The translations under genes and the position numbers were made by a program. From Oxytricha trifallax (taxonomy: Eukaryota; Ciliophora; Spirotrichea; Sporadotrichida; Oxytrichidae), in NCBI GenBank assembly GCA_000711775.1, contig ARYC01000575.1, forward strand, positions 1-64,000: a DNA stretch of 64,000 nucleotides, read 5' to 3'. Positions within the stretch are counted from its first letter, which is position 1. Every line of letters starts with the position of its first letter. A model generated the notes under the pieces. That model ran no database searches and was not told the origin of the DNA. It saw nothing but the letters and a program-made list of their open reading frames with translations. Below are positions 1 to 12,225 of the stretch, in pieces.

Positions 1-1066
1 TCGAGTGCCATAAGCAGTATGCTCATACTAGAGATTTAAGGAAGCATCTTTTAAAAGCTCACAAGAAAGATTAAGAGTTTGAAAAGCATGAAGATGAATT
101 GAAGCTACTTAACAAAAGAAAAGCAAGAGAACCTTCGAAAATGGTAGAGCTCGAACAAGCTAGTGAATCAGAATATGTGAGGAAATCACGCAACCTGCTA
201 GCATCTCAAATCACAAAGATTATGATTAAAATTCAATATAAAAAGATTCCTGTTCTTGCCTAAGTTGACCTAGACGCTTCACTTTAAAGCTAACTTATAT
301 TAGAAGATTCCTTTGATAAGAAAGTTATCAATGATCATCAGTATGCATACAAGGTGCATCCCTTCAACTATTTCTTAAGTGATGATAAATATTAGATGGA
401 GTTTACAAATGAGTATCAAGTACTCACTCAAGCAAGTTTAAAGAGTGTAGTTACTTAATCAGGCTAGATGCTGTTCTCCTTGCCAAGGATCATGTTGCTT
501 TCAGACTCCCACTCTATGAAATGACCCCCAGAGATTTTATTACTGATCAAAGGAATCATAAGTAGCTTGCTTTGATAGCAACTTAAACCTTACAAGGTAT
601 AAAAGAGCTACATATGTTAGGCTTTTTTCATAGAGATTTGAAACCTGAGAATATTATGATAAATTTCTCACCTGTAAGAGTGACAATTATTGACTTCAAC
701 AGAGCATTAAGGGTAGAAGCATCAAGGCTAGGAAGTGTTATGGGAACTCCAGGCTATTATCCTGAAAGAGAAGACTGGAGAGATGGAGACTATCAATGGG
801 ATGTGTGGGCTTTAGCAGCAATAATAATAGAGTGCGATATGCCTCGGAATGATTACTACTCTACAAGGTTTGAGAAAGATGCTAAGTAAAGAATCAAGTA
901 ATTTATAGACAAAACCAGAGCATCTCAATCATTAAAATATATGGCAGAATCAATAATCTTAAAACCAAACTCTAGATCAGACATAACATTAGAGAAGATA
1001 GAGTTGTGGTTAAGTAAAATAAACTTCAGACCTCTCCCACATGATCCAAAAGTGCATTTTGAGTGA
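1..1066 (+). CDS. TBE zinc-finger/protein-kinase gene (57-kDa ORF), 5'-truncated by window edge, one frameshift
   Basis: C-terminal part of the TBE C2H2 zinc-finger plus Ser/Thr kinase-like protein. The window opens inside the zinc finger (Cys, then RDLRKHLLKAH) in frame 3. The kinase domain follows, with the catalytic loop HRDLKPEN at about 635-660, an activation segment starting DFN instead of DFG, and GTPGYYPE. Frame 3 gives way to frame 2 near position 436. Alignment to the second copy (38151-39472) suggests a single-base deletion there. In-frame TAA codons such as 887-889 are read as Gln, and the frame ends at TGA 1064-1066, at the same place as the second copy (FE-stop). The protein is known from TBEs but its role in transposition or programmed elimination is not established. 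It is convergent with the TBE end that follows 119 bp later. Confidence 0.88.
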
Positions 1067-1185
1067 TTAAATAAAATACATTTACTATAAATTTCACATT
1101 AAAACCTATTAATAACCCCAACCCCTAACAAATTCCCTACAAATCAAAGCACTTATAAACCTCATTAAGGGGTTTTGGGGTTTTG
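1067..1185. repeat. TBE terminal sequence with G4T4 telomeric end
   Basis: Short 3' spacer after the kinase stop, then a terminal repeat finishing in GGGGTTTTGGGGTTTTG at 1169-1185. The next three bases are AAT, matching the ANT target duplication of TBEs. The subterminal sequence differs from that of the 38-42 kb TBE and of the 2.0-kb end, so this belongs to a different TBE subfamily. The other end of this element lies left of the window. Confidence 0.9.
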
Positions 1186-1186
1186 A

Positions 1187-1726
1187 ATAGTAATGGATCC
1201 TCCCTGGAATGATACAGCTTGTAAGCTCGGATATTAAATTCTTAAGGATATTGAAATTTTCAAAAACATTCCCATCCATAAACTATAAAAAAACGGGTAC
1301 TTGTTCATTTGGATTACCAACTCAAAACTAGAATCATGCTTAGAGTATTTGAAATCTATTGGATATAAAAGGGCAGAAATATTAACATGGGTTAAACTTA
1401 ATGATGATAAAACTTTACACTCTGGCATTGGATTTGACCTAAGACATGTAACTGAATTCTGTGTTGTAGCTAGACCTGAGAACAAATTTTCTGAGCTCAA
1501 AAAGATTAGCTTTACTCATAATGTACCCAATATCATACTATCACCAGTTCGATTAGTCAGCCAAAAACCAGATTAATTATATGACTATATTGAGCAGCTC
1601 CTTCCTAATCGAAAATATGCTGAGATCTTTGGAAGACCTCACAATCATAGGCCTTATTGGACTACTATAGGTAATGAAGCAATTTATTTCTTGAATGGAT
1701 AGCCTTCAAAGGTTCAAAAACAGTGA
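1187..1726 (+). CDS. MT-A70 family N6-adenine methyltransferase, C-terminal part, interrupted by a TBE
   Basis: Frame 2, starting right after the TBE end and reading I-V-M-D-P-P-W-N. This is the end of a beta strand and the DPPW catalytic motif of MT-A70 methyltransferases (at 1196-1207). It continues ~170 codons through several TAA/TAG (Gln) to TGA 1724-1726. Near the C-terminus, FGRPHNHRPYWTTIGN matches the family's conserved FGR-HN-R-W-GN signature. The family transfers methyl from S-adenosylmethionine to adenine N6 in DNA or RNA; in Oxytricha, MTA1-type members make DNA 6mA. The reading frame cannot extend left because a TGA lies inside the TBE end, so the N-terminal half should be beyond the element. 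The simplest reading is an MDS interrupted by a TBE that is removed during development. Cargo carried by a TBE is the alternative. Confidence 0.8.
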
Positions 1727-1865
1727 ATTAAATATTCACAATTATTCACTACACTATAAACACAAATTTACTTTTTTTAATATATTTAAATTTCTTAATA
1801 AATTCTTAATTGGATTAATTTAATCTTATTCAAAAATTCCATCTTATTTCAATCAAGGGGTTTTA
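1727..1865. other. AT-rich 3' flank of the methyltransferase
   Basis: Noncoding AT-rich DNA between the methyltransferase stop and the next TBE end. No feature seen apart from a lone GGGGTTTT at 1857-1864. Confidence 0.5.
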
Positions 1866-2041
1866 TATACTCACTGTCATAAACTGACCCCAAACCTCGC
1901 ATATACTCACTTAAAATACTAATATTTAAACATTAAACCCCTACATAAACCCTATTAAAACCCTAATAAAGTATGCACTAATATTCTACTTTAATCAATC
2001 AAAAACTCAATCAAACTACTGAAAGGGTTTTGGGGGTTTTG
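1866..2041. repeat. Solo TBE terminus (transposase-side end)
   Basis: Nearly identical over ~175 bp to the transposase-side end of the complete TBE (41836-42011). It begins TATACTCACTGTCATAAAC and ends with a G-rich telomeric tract, GGGTTTTGGGGGTTTTG, which has one extra G compared with the intact end. ATT follows at 2042-2044. No transposase lies inside it; the methyltransferase does. It is therefore a truncated TBE or the scar of a nested rearrangement. Confidence 0.9.
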
Positions 2042-2044
2042 ATT

Positions 2045-5000
2045 GTAGCTGTTTATTACTACTTTCTTAATTATTAATATTTCATAAATAAACTAATAAC
2101 TTAGAAGTTGTATGATAGGTAAGACTAAGAAAGATGTAAAATTTGTCTAAAAAATAATCAATTTTATTTTTCCATCTACCTTTATAAAAACATAAGATAT
2201 TATAGTCGATATATAATTGATTGGAGAGATAAAAGTAATTAGTTGATAAATTCAATAATTTTAGATTTAATTTAAATGTTTATAAACCTTCAAATTTTAA
2301 ATGAGTTTCAAATATTATCAAATAATCGAGTAAATTCCACTATATTTTTTTGGTTAAATAAATTTTTTATCGGTTAAAAAGTACTATTTTACATCAATTT
2401 TATTTAAAACACACTATAATTAAATACATTCCTAAAGTTAAATTTTTTCTTGTAATATTTTTGCTTTAGATAAAAGATTGATAACTCTATAATAATTTTG
2501 AAATTAAAGTAATTTATGTAAATATAAGTATCATCAATTTCTTATCATCTTAAAGAAATGCTTTGTTTTAACTCTTTTTAATAATAAATCTCTATAAATT
2601 ATCAAATTTATTGAAATCACATAATTAATTATAGCATATAAAAGTGTAATAATTTTATAGTGCCTTAAAATAGAAAATTTTACTTTAAAATTTATTTATT
2701 TTCTTAAATATTAGTAATTTTTATTCTAAGAGAGTATTAATTTATAATGTATTTCTTAAAAAATTAATTTTGGTCTACATTTCTTTTGAACCTGATTTTG
2801 ATATAATTTATTTATTAAATCAACATATTTTCTTAAGATTTATAAATTCTAATATTAGTTGTAAAATTTAATCAAATTAAACTCTCATACGATTTCTAGT
2901 TTTTCACATAAATAAAGGTAATAGAAATAGATATATTTAATGGTAATTTAAAATAACACAATATTATATAAATTAAATTTATATTAGTTTCTTAATTTGA
3001 AAAAGATTGTATAACTATAATTTAAATAATTAAATTTTTTCTATTTAAAATACTTATTATTAAGTTATATTATTAGTATCAAGGACCTTCAATAAATCCT
3101 TCTAAATTGAATGAACAAAATTTTGATATAAATTATAATAAAAATACTTATTATAATAATTAAAATTTATTCCATATTTTAAATATAAATAATAATAATT
3201 TTTCTTTGTAATATTATATTATAAAACTCAATTTAAGTAACATTTCAAAAAATTATATAATTTTATAATTTTATAATTAATACTGAATAAAATTAGAAAT
3301 TTTCTAACTAATTTAATTGATTTTAATACAAAATCAATGGCAGTACAATTTTGGACATAATTGACTTTTTTCTAATTATAATATATAATTAACAGAATTT
3401 CATCATTTTTAATACTGTAGATACTTTTTCTGTAAAGAACTTATTTAATTTTAAATATAAAAGAAGTTTAATCAATACGTAAGAATTTATTAGAGAAATT
3501 TCATTATAAAATATTATGTAATAATATTGTACTACAAATAATTTAGAATAACTAACTTTACAGAATAAAGCCAATATCCTAAAAATTTACCCAACTCTAC
3601 TGTCATTAATTTAAAAAATTATTTATTATTAAATTTCATAAATTTCTAAATTTTAAATGTATTCTTACAATTATTTAAACATAATATTATATTTTTTGGT
3701 AGTTTAGTTAAAATAATTGTTTTAATTTATTAAATTAAAAATATATAAAACATAATATAATTCAATATAATACAATATAATATAATATAATATAATATAA
3801 ATAGTTCGATTTTCTTAAAAATATATGATATAAAATAGAAAATTATAATTATCTTTATTGAAATCTTTAATTAAAACAATAATTTAAATGCCTTGATTGG
3901 CTTTGAATTAACCCTTCCTCTACTTAAACTGTAAGTAATTAATTTCTAATTTTTTTCAAATGGGTATATGAAAATTATAAAATCCTTAGTGGCTATTAAT
4001 TTGATGAATGCTTAATCTGATAAGTGATAATCCTCCTTTCTTACAATGAAAATAATACAAAAACAAATAATATATTTGAATAACTATAAAATTATAAATA
4101 ATTAGATAAGAATAATTTATCAGAATAGTGTTTAATTTATATTTAATTAATTTGTGTAAAATAATGCAAACATTACTTTTTAATTTATTTTGATATTTGT
4201 TAAATAGATCCTACTTTAGATAATTATTAGTCTAATATTTCGAGAGAAGAATATTTCCTTTTTTATATTTAAAACTATTAATTTAGATTATTTTTAATTT
4301 TAAATTTAAAGTTGGAGAAGTCTTACGCTTAGTAATTCTTTTAAGAATAAGATTTTTATTCATCCTTGTTAACAAGCACAAAAAAATTCAGGTTAATTTT
4401 TACATTTTTGTTAAATACTACCTAACTCTCCATAATATAGGCAAAAACTTATTTACTTTTGAATTATAAAATTTAATCTGAGATTATATTATTTTCATAT
4501 TATCATTTACAAATTCCAATTTGCACTTTTTATCTATGTAATCAATACAACATTATAGAAATTTGTTTTTAAATTTACTTATATTTAACTTTTTTATAAT
4601 TAGGGGAGCTCAACTAAAGTCAAACTTTAAAAAGATAATGTAAAAAAGATCGAGAAATTTTCTGCAAGTTTTAAAAAATTTGTCAACACATTATTAACAA
4701 GCTTTGTCATAAAGTTTTTATCGTTTAAATTTTGTGCTCGATAGCGTATTATAATTATAAATTAGGTTAGATTTCTAGTATTTTATAAATTCAATTAATA
4801 ACTAAATTGTTAAATTAATTTTAACTTCTATCTTCTTATTAATGAATAACTCTATATTTAGAATTTTAATTGTTGAAAATATATCTCTTAATTCATTTTT
4901 CAAATATATTTATTATTATGTCAATTCTTTGAAATTTAAATTTTGTCAACTATCATAATAGTATTTTATAAAATAATTAGATATTAATTAGAAGATTAAA

Positions 5001-5061
5001 ATTATAGTCATTTTATATTTAGAAGTATTTATTAAAAGCACAAGGATAAAATTGCTAATGT
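2045..5061. other. AT-rich germline-limited DNA
   Basis: Very AT-rich, no convincing gene. It contains a short TATAA/ATAAT repeat run at about 3756-3800. Open frames of 60-100 codons occur but are expected by chance when only TGA stops. Confidence 0.6.
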
Positions 5062-5160
5062 ATGAGCAGTTTATTGGATAACAGATTATATAGAACTTAT
5101 TTAAATTAAATTGACGAAGAAATGAAAAAATCATTTATTAGTTTAATAAATTTATCATAA
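5062..5160 (+). other. Short coding-like stretch, possible MDS
   Basis: An ATG-started frame (MSSLLDNRLYRTYLNQIDEE...) uses TAA as Gln and has a soluble-protein composition, unlike the Asn/Ile/Lys/Phe-biased translation of its surroundings. Unrecognised; could be a chance frame. Confidence 0.25.
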
Positions 5161-5774
5161 AATAAATAAAATATATTTACAGTCAATAAAAATATAGTAA
5201 AATATAAAAACTTATAAGTCTCAGTTACAGATTAATTCATTAATGTAAAATCTTAATATTGATATTTATGGAGATGCTATGCTCTATTAAAACAGTTTTA
5301 TATTTTAATATATAATTTGAAATTATTTTTATTAAATATATAAATGCCTTATATTTATATCATTGATAATTTAATTAAAAATAAATTAGAGAACACGAGG
5401 TATATTTATAATAAAAAATTTAAAATTAAATATAATTATTATAAAAATAAAAGTATTTTTAATATTTTGAAAAAAATTATAATGTTTAGAAATTTTATAT
5501 AATTATATAATAAATATAATGATATTTATTCAAATTAGGACAGCGACCTCCTCTTATTTTGTGTGCTTTATTTTTTTGGAATAAACCTGTTTTGTAAAGT
5601 TTAATTAAAATTATTTAATTAATTACTAATTACTTTGAAATATATTGTTTTTAATATCTCCAAACCATGTCTTAATTTGACTCCCTTCAAAGCATAAAAA
5701 TTAGATGCTTGTTGTTATTGATATAATATAATTATTTCATTACTGTATAAAAAAAACCCTTTAACCTCTTTTGC

Positions 5775-5925
5775 AGGCATCCCAAAACCAAATATCTAGT
5801 TCCTGGAAATACTCAGAAATTTTGCAATGAGCAAAATTCAGCCAATTTTTCGAATCTTATCAAAGATTATTTACTACTTTTTTATCTTTATTTGGATGAT
5901 ATTACTGCCCTATTTTACTTTGTAA
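5775..5925 (+). other. Coding-like stretch after an intron-like acceptor, possible MDS
   Basis: Follows a pyrimidine-rich CTCTTTTGCAG. The frame reads GIPKPNIQFLEILRNFAMSK, then a hydrophobic run that could be a membrane segment. Slightly higher GC than its flanks. Unrecognised. Confidence 0.25.
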
Positions 5926-6062
5926 CTTAATTTTAATTCATTTTCCCAAATCAAATATAAAATAATTAATAATTTTTTCACAAATATTTAATTAAACTAT
6001 AATTATTTTGATATTATTATAAAATTCTAATTTTTTATTATTAATATAAATATGCATATTTA

Positions 6063-6200
6063 ACAAATGAAAAAATTTAGGATCACGCAAAAGAATTCAT
6101 CAAAATTGGCTTTAATTGGATAAGTTCAAAGTATCTACACTAAGTAAGTCAATAGAATAATGGCTATAAAAGATTCAAGTATACAATCAATAAACAAACG
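6063..6200 (+). other. Coding-like stretch, possible MDS
   Basis: The frame from 6063 (TNEKIQDHAKEFIKIGFNW...) is purine-rich, uses TAG as Gln and has a balanced composition. It may run into a GTAAGT donor near 6142. A second frame is also open, so strand and frame are tentative. Confidence 0.3.
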
Positions 6201-7497
6201 AATATGATAAAACATTAAATCTCTTATATTTAAGAATAATTATTAGAAATATATAGATATTTAATTTATATTTTTAAAAGATAATTTATAATATAATAAA
6301 TCAGGATATTGAAATAAATATAATTTGATAATTATTTATTTATAAAAAATTAAATAATAGAGCATCCTTTCATTTTTGTAATAATATTTTTATATCATTT
6401 TAATTTATTGTTTATTAAATAGTAAGGGACTCTCTATTAAATTTAATACCTAAACTAATAATTTCTAAAATATTCAATTTTAATTAAGATTTATAGAAAT
6501 TTTTAAGAATTTTTTAATTAAAATTTTTATAATATATCTAAATTTATCTTTTCATTATACTGTTTGCAAATTATCAAATGTTTACTTTTTTATATATCCT
6601 TATAAGATTAGTATATAAATCTTTTTCGTTTTTAAATTATTTTGCTTCCATATCGAATAGATGATTTTGTCTATTTTATGTTTTTAATTTCATATAAATC
6701 AATTTTTATCTATTTTAAATGGTTCATGCTTATGCCAATTGTTCTATATAATAAACATAAAAAATAATAATATTAACAGTAAAATAAAAAAAACAAAAAA
6801 ATTCTATTAGAAACGAAATTAACATCATTTTTACATTTTATTTTTTAGTAAGATAGATGGCAAAGCTATCAATGTTAATAATTAAAGAATATTATTAATT
6901 AATAAAGAAGAAAAAATATAAAATCATATAAAATAAGATCAAATTTATATATTTATATATAAAATAGGAATTTTAATAAAACATTTTAATAATTTAGTTA
7001 AAATCATATAATTGTTCCTTCTTAAATTTTTAATTATTATATATTTTAAATAAATTTATATTTTTAAAATAACTTAAATTTATAATTTATATCTTCATTT
7101 CATCAATGATTTGAGCGATTAACTTAAGATTTAAGAAAAGTACGTGCAGAGAGTAGATATCTCAAAAATAAAATTTCTAATATAAAAATAGAGGCTTCAA
7201 AAATAAAGATAATTTAGTTTTAATTCAATTTATTTATAAATCATTTTATTACAAATTTATATTTGTATTTTATCACTATGATTAAATATATTAAGTTTTA
7301 TTAACATTATATGATTATATTGCAAAAAGTAAAAAATAGACAAATTATTATTTTTAAAAAAAAAAATAATTGATATAGAACTTAATATAAAAAAAGATGT
7401 TATTTATATTAAAGAATTTTATTTTTTTGCAAATGTTAGATTGCTAATCTATTTATATTTTATCGAATAAATACTACTATTTAATATTTGAAAATTA

Positions 7498-8127
7498 GGC
7501 TAGCAGGTAGAACACACCTCCCCCCTAATGTACTATTTTCTTTTTGTAGTCCTGTAGAGTTTTTGACGCTGAGCAAGATAGTCAGAAGCGCCTTTTGCTT
7601 GCAAGCAATAGTTTTCGACCTATGACCAAAATAAAGTTCATTTTTATACATAAAAACATCATAAAAATAGTCAAAAATTAAAAATATATATTCTATCTAT
7701 TTTTATTAAAAATCAATTTTTGGGATTTTTTGTCATATCCTGAGCAAAGATATCATAATTAAAGTAGTATTTTGACTTGCAACAAATTTTGACAAGATAT
7801 ACATAATTAATGATAAAATTATTAAATTTGGTCAAAATTTGTTGCAAGTCAAAATACTACTTTAATTATGATATCTTTGCTCAGAATATGACAAAAAATC
7901 CCAAAAATTGATTTTTAATAAAAATAGATAGAATATATATTTTTAATTTTTGACTATTTTTATGAGGTTTTTATGTATAAAAATGAACTTTATTTTGGTC
8001 ATAGCTCGAAAACTATTACTCGCAAGCAAAAGGCGCTTCTGACAATCTTGCTCAGCGTCAAAAACTCTACAAGACTACAAAAAGAAAATAGTACATTAGG
8101 GGGGGAGGTGTGTTCTACCTGCTAGCC
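7498..8127. repeat. 630-bp near-perfect palindrome (foldback element), AATTA duplicated at both sides
   Basis: Two ~296-bp arms around a ~40-bp spacer at ~7794-7832. The ends are GGCTAGCAGGTAGAACACACC and its complement. The arms differ by only a few bases. Direct AATTA copies abut both ends (7493-7497 and 8128-8132), as for a target duplication, though five AT bases are weak evidence. No coding capacity seen. It resembles a non-autonomous foldback or MITE-like insertion. Confidence 0.85.
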
Positions 8128-8140
8128 AATTATAATGTAA

Positions 8141-8625
8141 AATTTGAGAATGAAACTTACCTTTATATTCATCATATAACTCTACAGTTAAATAATAACT
8201 ACAGTTTAAAACTATTTTTGTAAAAGATTTATCCTTGACAGATTTATCGATTTAAATGAGAGTTTTTAAATAAAAATGAGGGGAAGTTATGGATTTATTT
8301 AAGTTTCGAACATATCAATTAATTTAAATATCAATAATAAATGAATGAAGAATCTAACAAAATACTTTTTGTATTATTTAGAAGAAAGTTCTTTAGAAAT
8401 AAAATTTTAGTCGAGTTTAAGTATACTTTTACGCCAATTATTCTAAATTTAAATATCTTCATAACTTCACCTCATTTTAACTTAAAAACTCTGAGTCAAA
8501 TCGATAAATCTGTTAAATATAAAATCTTTTACAAAATATATCTATAAACTGTAGTTATTGCTTAACTGTAGAGTTACATGATGAATATAAAGGTAAGTTC
8601 AATTCTCAAATTTTATTTTTAAACA
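8141..8625. repeat. Imperfect inverted repeat next to the palindrome
   Basis: Left arm ~8141-8310 and right arm ~8440-8625 are diverged reverse complements. Shared blocks include CTTACCTTTATATTCATCAT, ACTCTACAGTTAA and ACAGATTTATCGATTT. The short open frame at 8341-8547 lies in the loop and right arm and is not supported as a gene. Likely an older foldback element beside which the younger palindrome inserted. Confidence 0.7.
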
Positions 8626-8784
8626 TAATGAATGGGTATTATCAAATTTAATATACAAATTTTTAATTATACTATCTAATTTTTTTAATTCAATTATATT
8701 TTATCAATATTATTATAAATATAAAATAGTATATTTTAATTATAAAAATGTAAGATCGAGAAGAGAGATTAATAAACTTATTTA

Positions 8785-8795
8785 TTATATATATT

Positions 8796-8831
<36 letters not shown>

Positions 8832-8840
8832 ATATATTAT
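8785..8840. repeat. TA dinucleotide microsatellite
   Basis: Run of TA units with a few interruptions. Similar shorter runs occur at ~14663-14685, ~27893-27920 and ~61231-61247. Confidence 0.9.
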
Positions 8841-9221
8841 AAATTTTACATCAACCATCTCTTATATATGCTCATTATTTTTACTCATAATTAATACTTA
8901 TTGAATTTAATTTTATAGATTAACTTATTTGTTAATATGATTATAATTAATTTACAATATTAAAACCTGAAAAATATGAAACACATTATTTGTTAGAGTT
9001 TATATTAATGTCTTCCCAATGACAAATAGAAATAAACAATTATTATGATAATTCTCAATGCTTTAATTGATCAATCATCATTAATAGAAAAACTATTCAT
9101 TATTTTAAAATTTTACAAAATTCGAAAAAAAAGATAATGAAAAAGATCTGTGTCAACACTCATTTTTTATTTAACAAACTATATTATTTATGGGTTAATT
9201 TAAAAAAAATTATCTGAGTTG

Positions 9222-9905
9222 TCAAAAAATTAATATACCATTGTTTCTACTAAATATAATGTTCTCACCAGCTCTGAGTTATGTTATCATTTTTATCTGA
9301 TAATAAAGACCTATGCGAAATATAATAAAAAAATTAATTAATTGAAATTATTTACAAATTAATAAAGTTTAAGCGAACATGAATAAGCTTAGAGGAATCT
9401 TAGAATTAACAAAATTGACTAAATAAATTATCTATAAATAATTGTTATACATTAATATATAATTTTGATTTTTTAACAATAATATTCCTTAAAATTTATT
9501 TTTAAAAAGACTAGCGAGTTCCTTACATTATTGACATAAATTTCCACAATAATTTTTACTATAAACAATTAAAAATTAATTCATAGTTGCTGTGGTTGAC
9601 TAAGTATTGTTTATACTCTGTTGGTTAATTGCTGAATTTATGTTTATCTCAGAATATTTATCGTCATTGTCTATATTCAAAAATTGAATCAAAGGATTTG
9701 ACTCAAGCTGATATGAGTCTTCGCTATTTGATTATTATTTGGAATTTGAGTTTATGCTCTCAACCATGGCATCCTCGTTTAGCAAAATAGATAATGATGA
9801 ATCTCTCTACATAATCTTCAGAATGGTGGTGGTTAGATATTCGAAGTTCATTCGGAATCTCGTATGTGTCTCCAAGATAATTTAACTATTCAAGGGCTGC
9901 TTTAA
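9222..9905 (-). CDS. Coding-like MDS, unrecognised protein with Asn/Ser/Gln-rich part
   Basis: GC-richer segment (9580-9905) whose minus strand encodes MVESINSNSKQQSNSEDSYQ and onward, using TAA/TAG as Gln. The frame stays open to TGA at 9222-9224, but convincing composition ends near 9540. The upstream part reads well in a different frame (YEIPNELRISNHHHSEDYVE). The two frames meet in a GAGAGA run near 9780, which suggests a 2-base indel or a segment junction. No domain recognised. Confidence 0.5.
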
Positions 9906-10476
9906 ATTATAATTTAAACAAAATTTATTTGTATTAATAAATAAAAATGATGCAGTGTCATTTGAAAAAGTGTGGTAATATATAGTATTGTTGAAAAGAT
10001 TTTAAGATTTTATTCAAAAGAATGTATATTAATAAATTGTTGAAGGGGATTAGCTTGGTTGCTAAAATTTTCGTAATTTGACTGTGAATTATTATATTTC
10101 ATGTTAAGTTTAGTTATTAGATTAATTATTATTAATGAATTAAGTACTATTATTGAATTAATTATAATAATTGATCCAAGTGATTGCCTGAAATAGTTAT
10201 TGATTATTATTTCAATATATAAATGGAAACATAAAATTAAAAAATATTATCATATATTTGACTAATTTAATAATTTGTTCTACCATTTAAATAGTATCTT
10301 CTAATAGATAATTAATATTAAATGATAAATATTAAAATAAGATTATATTTATTTTCTTAATTATATGTTTATTAATATTTTTAAATGAATGTATGTGCCT
10401 GCATATAATTAAAATAATTATTTAAAATAAATATATTTAAATTTGGTCATCATTATTGGAAAAATACTTAGCTATT
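9906..10476. other. AT-rich spacer
   Basis: No gene or repeat recognised between the coding-like 9.6-9.9 kb segment and the 1.4-kb foldback. Confidence 0.5.
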
Positions 10477-11876
10477 CCGTTCCGACCGAGACCCGTACCC
10501 CCCAAGTACCCCTCTTCTAAAAAATACCCCCTTCACACTCGTACTCCCCATAAAATCCCCCATTTCAAATGAAATTTTTTATCCGCGCAGTCTGAATCGA
10601 TTTCCTTCATGACATCTCGTCATCATATATAGATAATTTTTTATATGAAATATCATAAATTTTTGAAAATTTATTCTTTGCTTAATAACCCATAATAGCA
10701 TATTAATTTCATTTTTTTTAATTTTTCAACGCTCGCCATTATTTTTGAATACATACTCTCATAAAAAATTATTTATTTTATGAGTAACACATTGATAAAC
10801 ATAATTTTATTTTAAAATGATAATTATTTATAAAGTACTTGTTATAATTATTAATATCTTTGGGTAATGCCCCCTGCGATGGGCCGCTTAAAGTTTTTTC
10901 TATATTTTTCTTAAATGTTCTAAAAATCATTAAAACATCAAAGTAATCTGTCATAAGTCAATAATAAGCTCCCTTATGACTTATAAAAGCAGTCTATAAC
11001 AACAAAAAATATAATAACTTTTATCAATAACATCATAAATTACATTCAATTTTGAAATAATATTACTATTTTATTAAATATTTTGTGATTATTATATTTA
11101 TTTTTTCACAAATTTATATTCTAATATCATGATTAGCTGTTATAATTGCTACAAATACAATCAATTAGCTTATTGATCTGTAAGATTACATATAATATTA
11201 ATGTTTGTAGCAATTATAACAGCTAATCATGATATTAGAATATAAATGTGAAAAAATAAATATAATAATCACAAAATATTTAATAAAATTAGTAATATTA
11301 TTCAAAATTGAATGGATTATATGATGTTATTGATAAAAGTTATTATAATTTTTGTTGTTATAAAATGCTTTTATAAGTCATAAGGGAGCTTATTAATGAC
11401 TTATGACAAGTTACTTTGATGTTTTAATGATTTTTAGAACATTTAAGAAAAATATAGAAAAAACTTTTAGAGGCCCATCGCAGGGGGCCATTACCCAAAG
11501 ATATTAAGAATTATAACAAGTACTTTATAAATAATTATCATTTTAAAATAAAATTATGTTTATCAATGTGTTACTCAAAAAATAAATAATTTCCTATGAG
11601 AGTATGTATCAAAAAAAATGACGAGAGTTGAAAATTAAAAAAATTGAAATTAATATGCTATTATGGGTTATTAAGCAAAGAAAAAATGTTCAAAAATTTA
11701 TGATATTTCATATAAAAAATATCTATATATGATGACGAGATGTCATGAAGGAAATCGATTCAGACTGCGAGGATAAAAAATTTCATTTGAAATGGGGGAT
11801 TTTATGGGGAGTACGAGTGTGAAGGGGGTATTTTTTAGAAGAGGGGTACGTGGGGGGTACGGGTCTCGGTCGGAAC
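10477..11876. mobile_element. 1.4-kb foldback element with ~680-bp arms and 11-bp flanking duplication
   Basis: A huge inverted repeat. The outer ends carry TTCCGACCGAGACCCGTACC and its complement; the centre is a short loop near 11160-11205. Arms are highly similar along their length and include GC-rich blocks (CCCCCTGCGATGGGCC, with small differences in the second arm). ACTTAGCTATT (10466-10476) on the left and ACTTAGCCATT (11877-11887) on the right are probable target duplications with one mismatch. No convincing coding region. Probably a non-autonomous foldback transposon. Confidence 0.85.
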
Positions 11877-12225
11877 ACTTAGCCATTACTGAAAATTAAT
11901 TAATTGAATTTAAAAATTTTCCATAAAAAAGAGTTTTTTATTTTATTTTTAATCTCTTAGGAAATTATTTTGAACTGAAATTTAATTCATTTATTTAACT
12001 ACAAATTTATATAATAACCATATTTAATTTGTAATTTAGATTAAAATTCTCAATATTCGGTGAAGTGTATTTAAAATTATATTTCTTAATAAATTTTACT
12101 TTTAAATGCTAAATAAATTGTTATTCATAATAACATATATACTGTTTTTATTTAAGTTAATAATTCATCTGGTTGCATGTAATTAATATTAAGAATTTTA
12201 ATATATCTATATAAACATTAGACAG

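Noticed and set aside
1234..1500. Minus-strand frame of 88 codons
   Set aside because: Antisense to the MT-A70 methyltransferase, whose family motifs fix the plus strand.
3389..3574. 61-codon minus-strand frame
   Set aside because: Low-complexity Leu/Lys/Ile/Tyr composition in AT-rich DNA; no motif, no neighbouring coding.
8341..8547. 68-codon plus-strand frame
   Set aside because: Lies in the loop and arm of the 8141-8625 inverted repeat; explained by the repeat.
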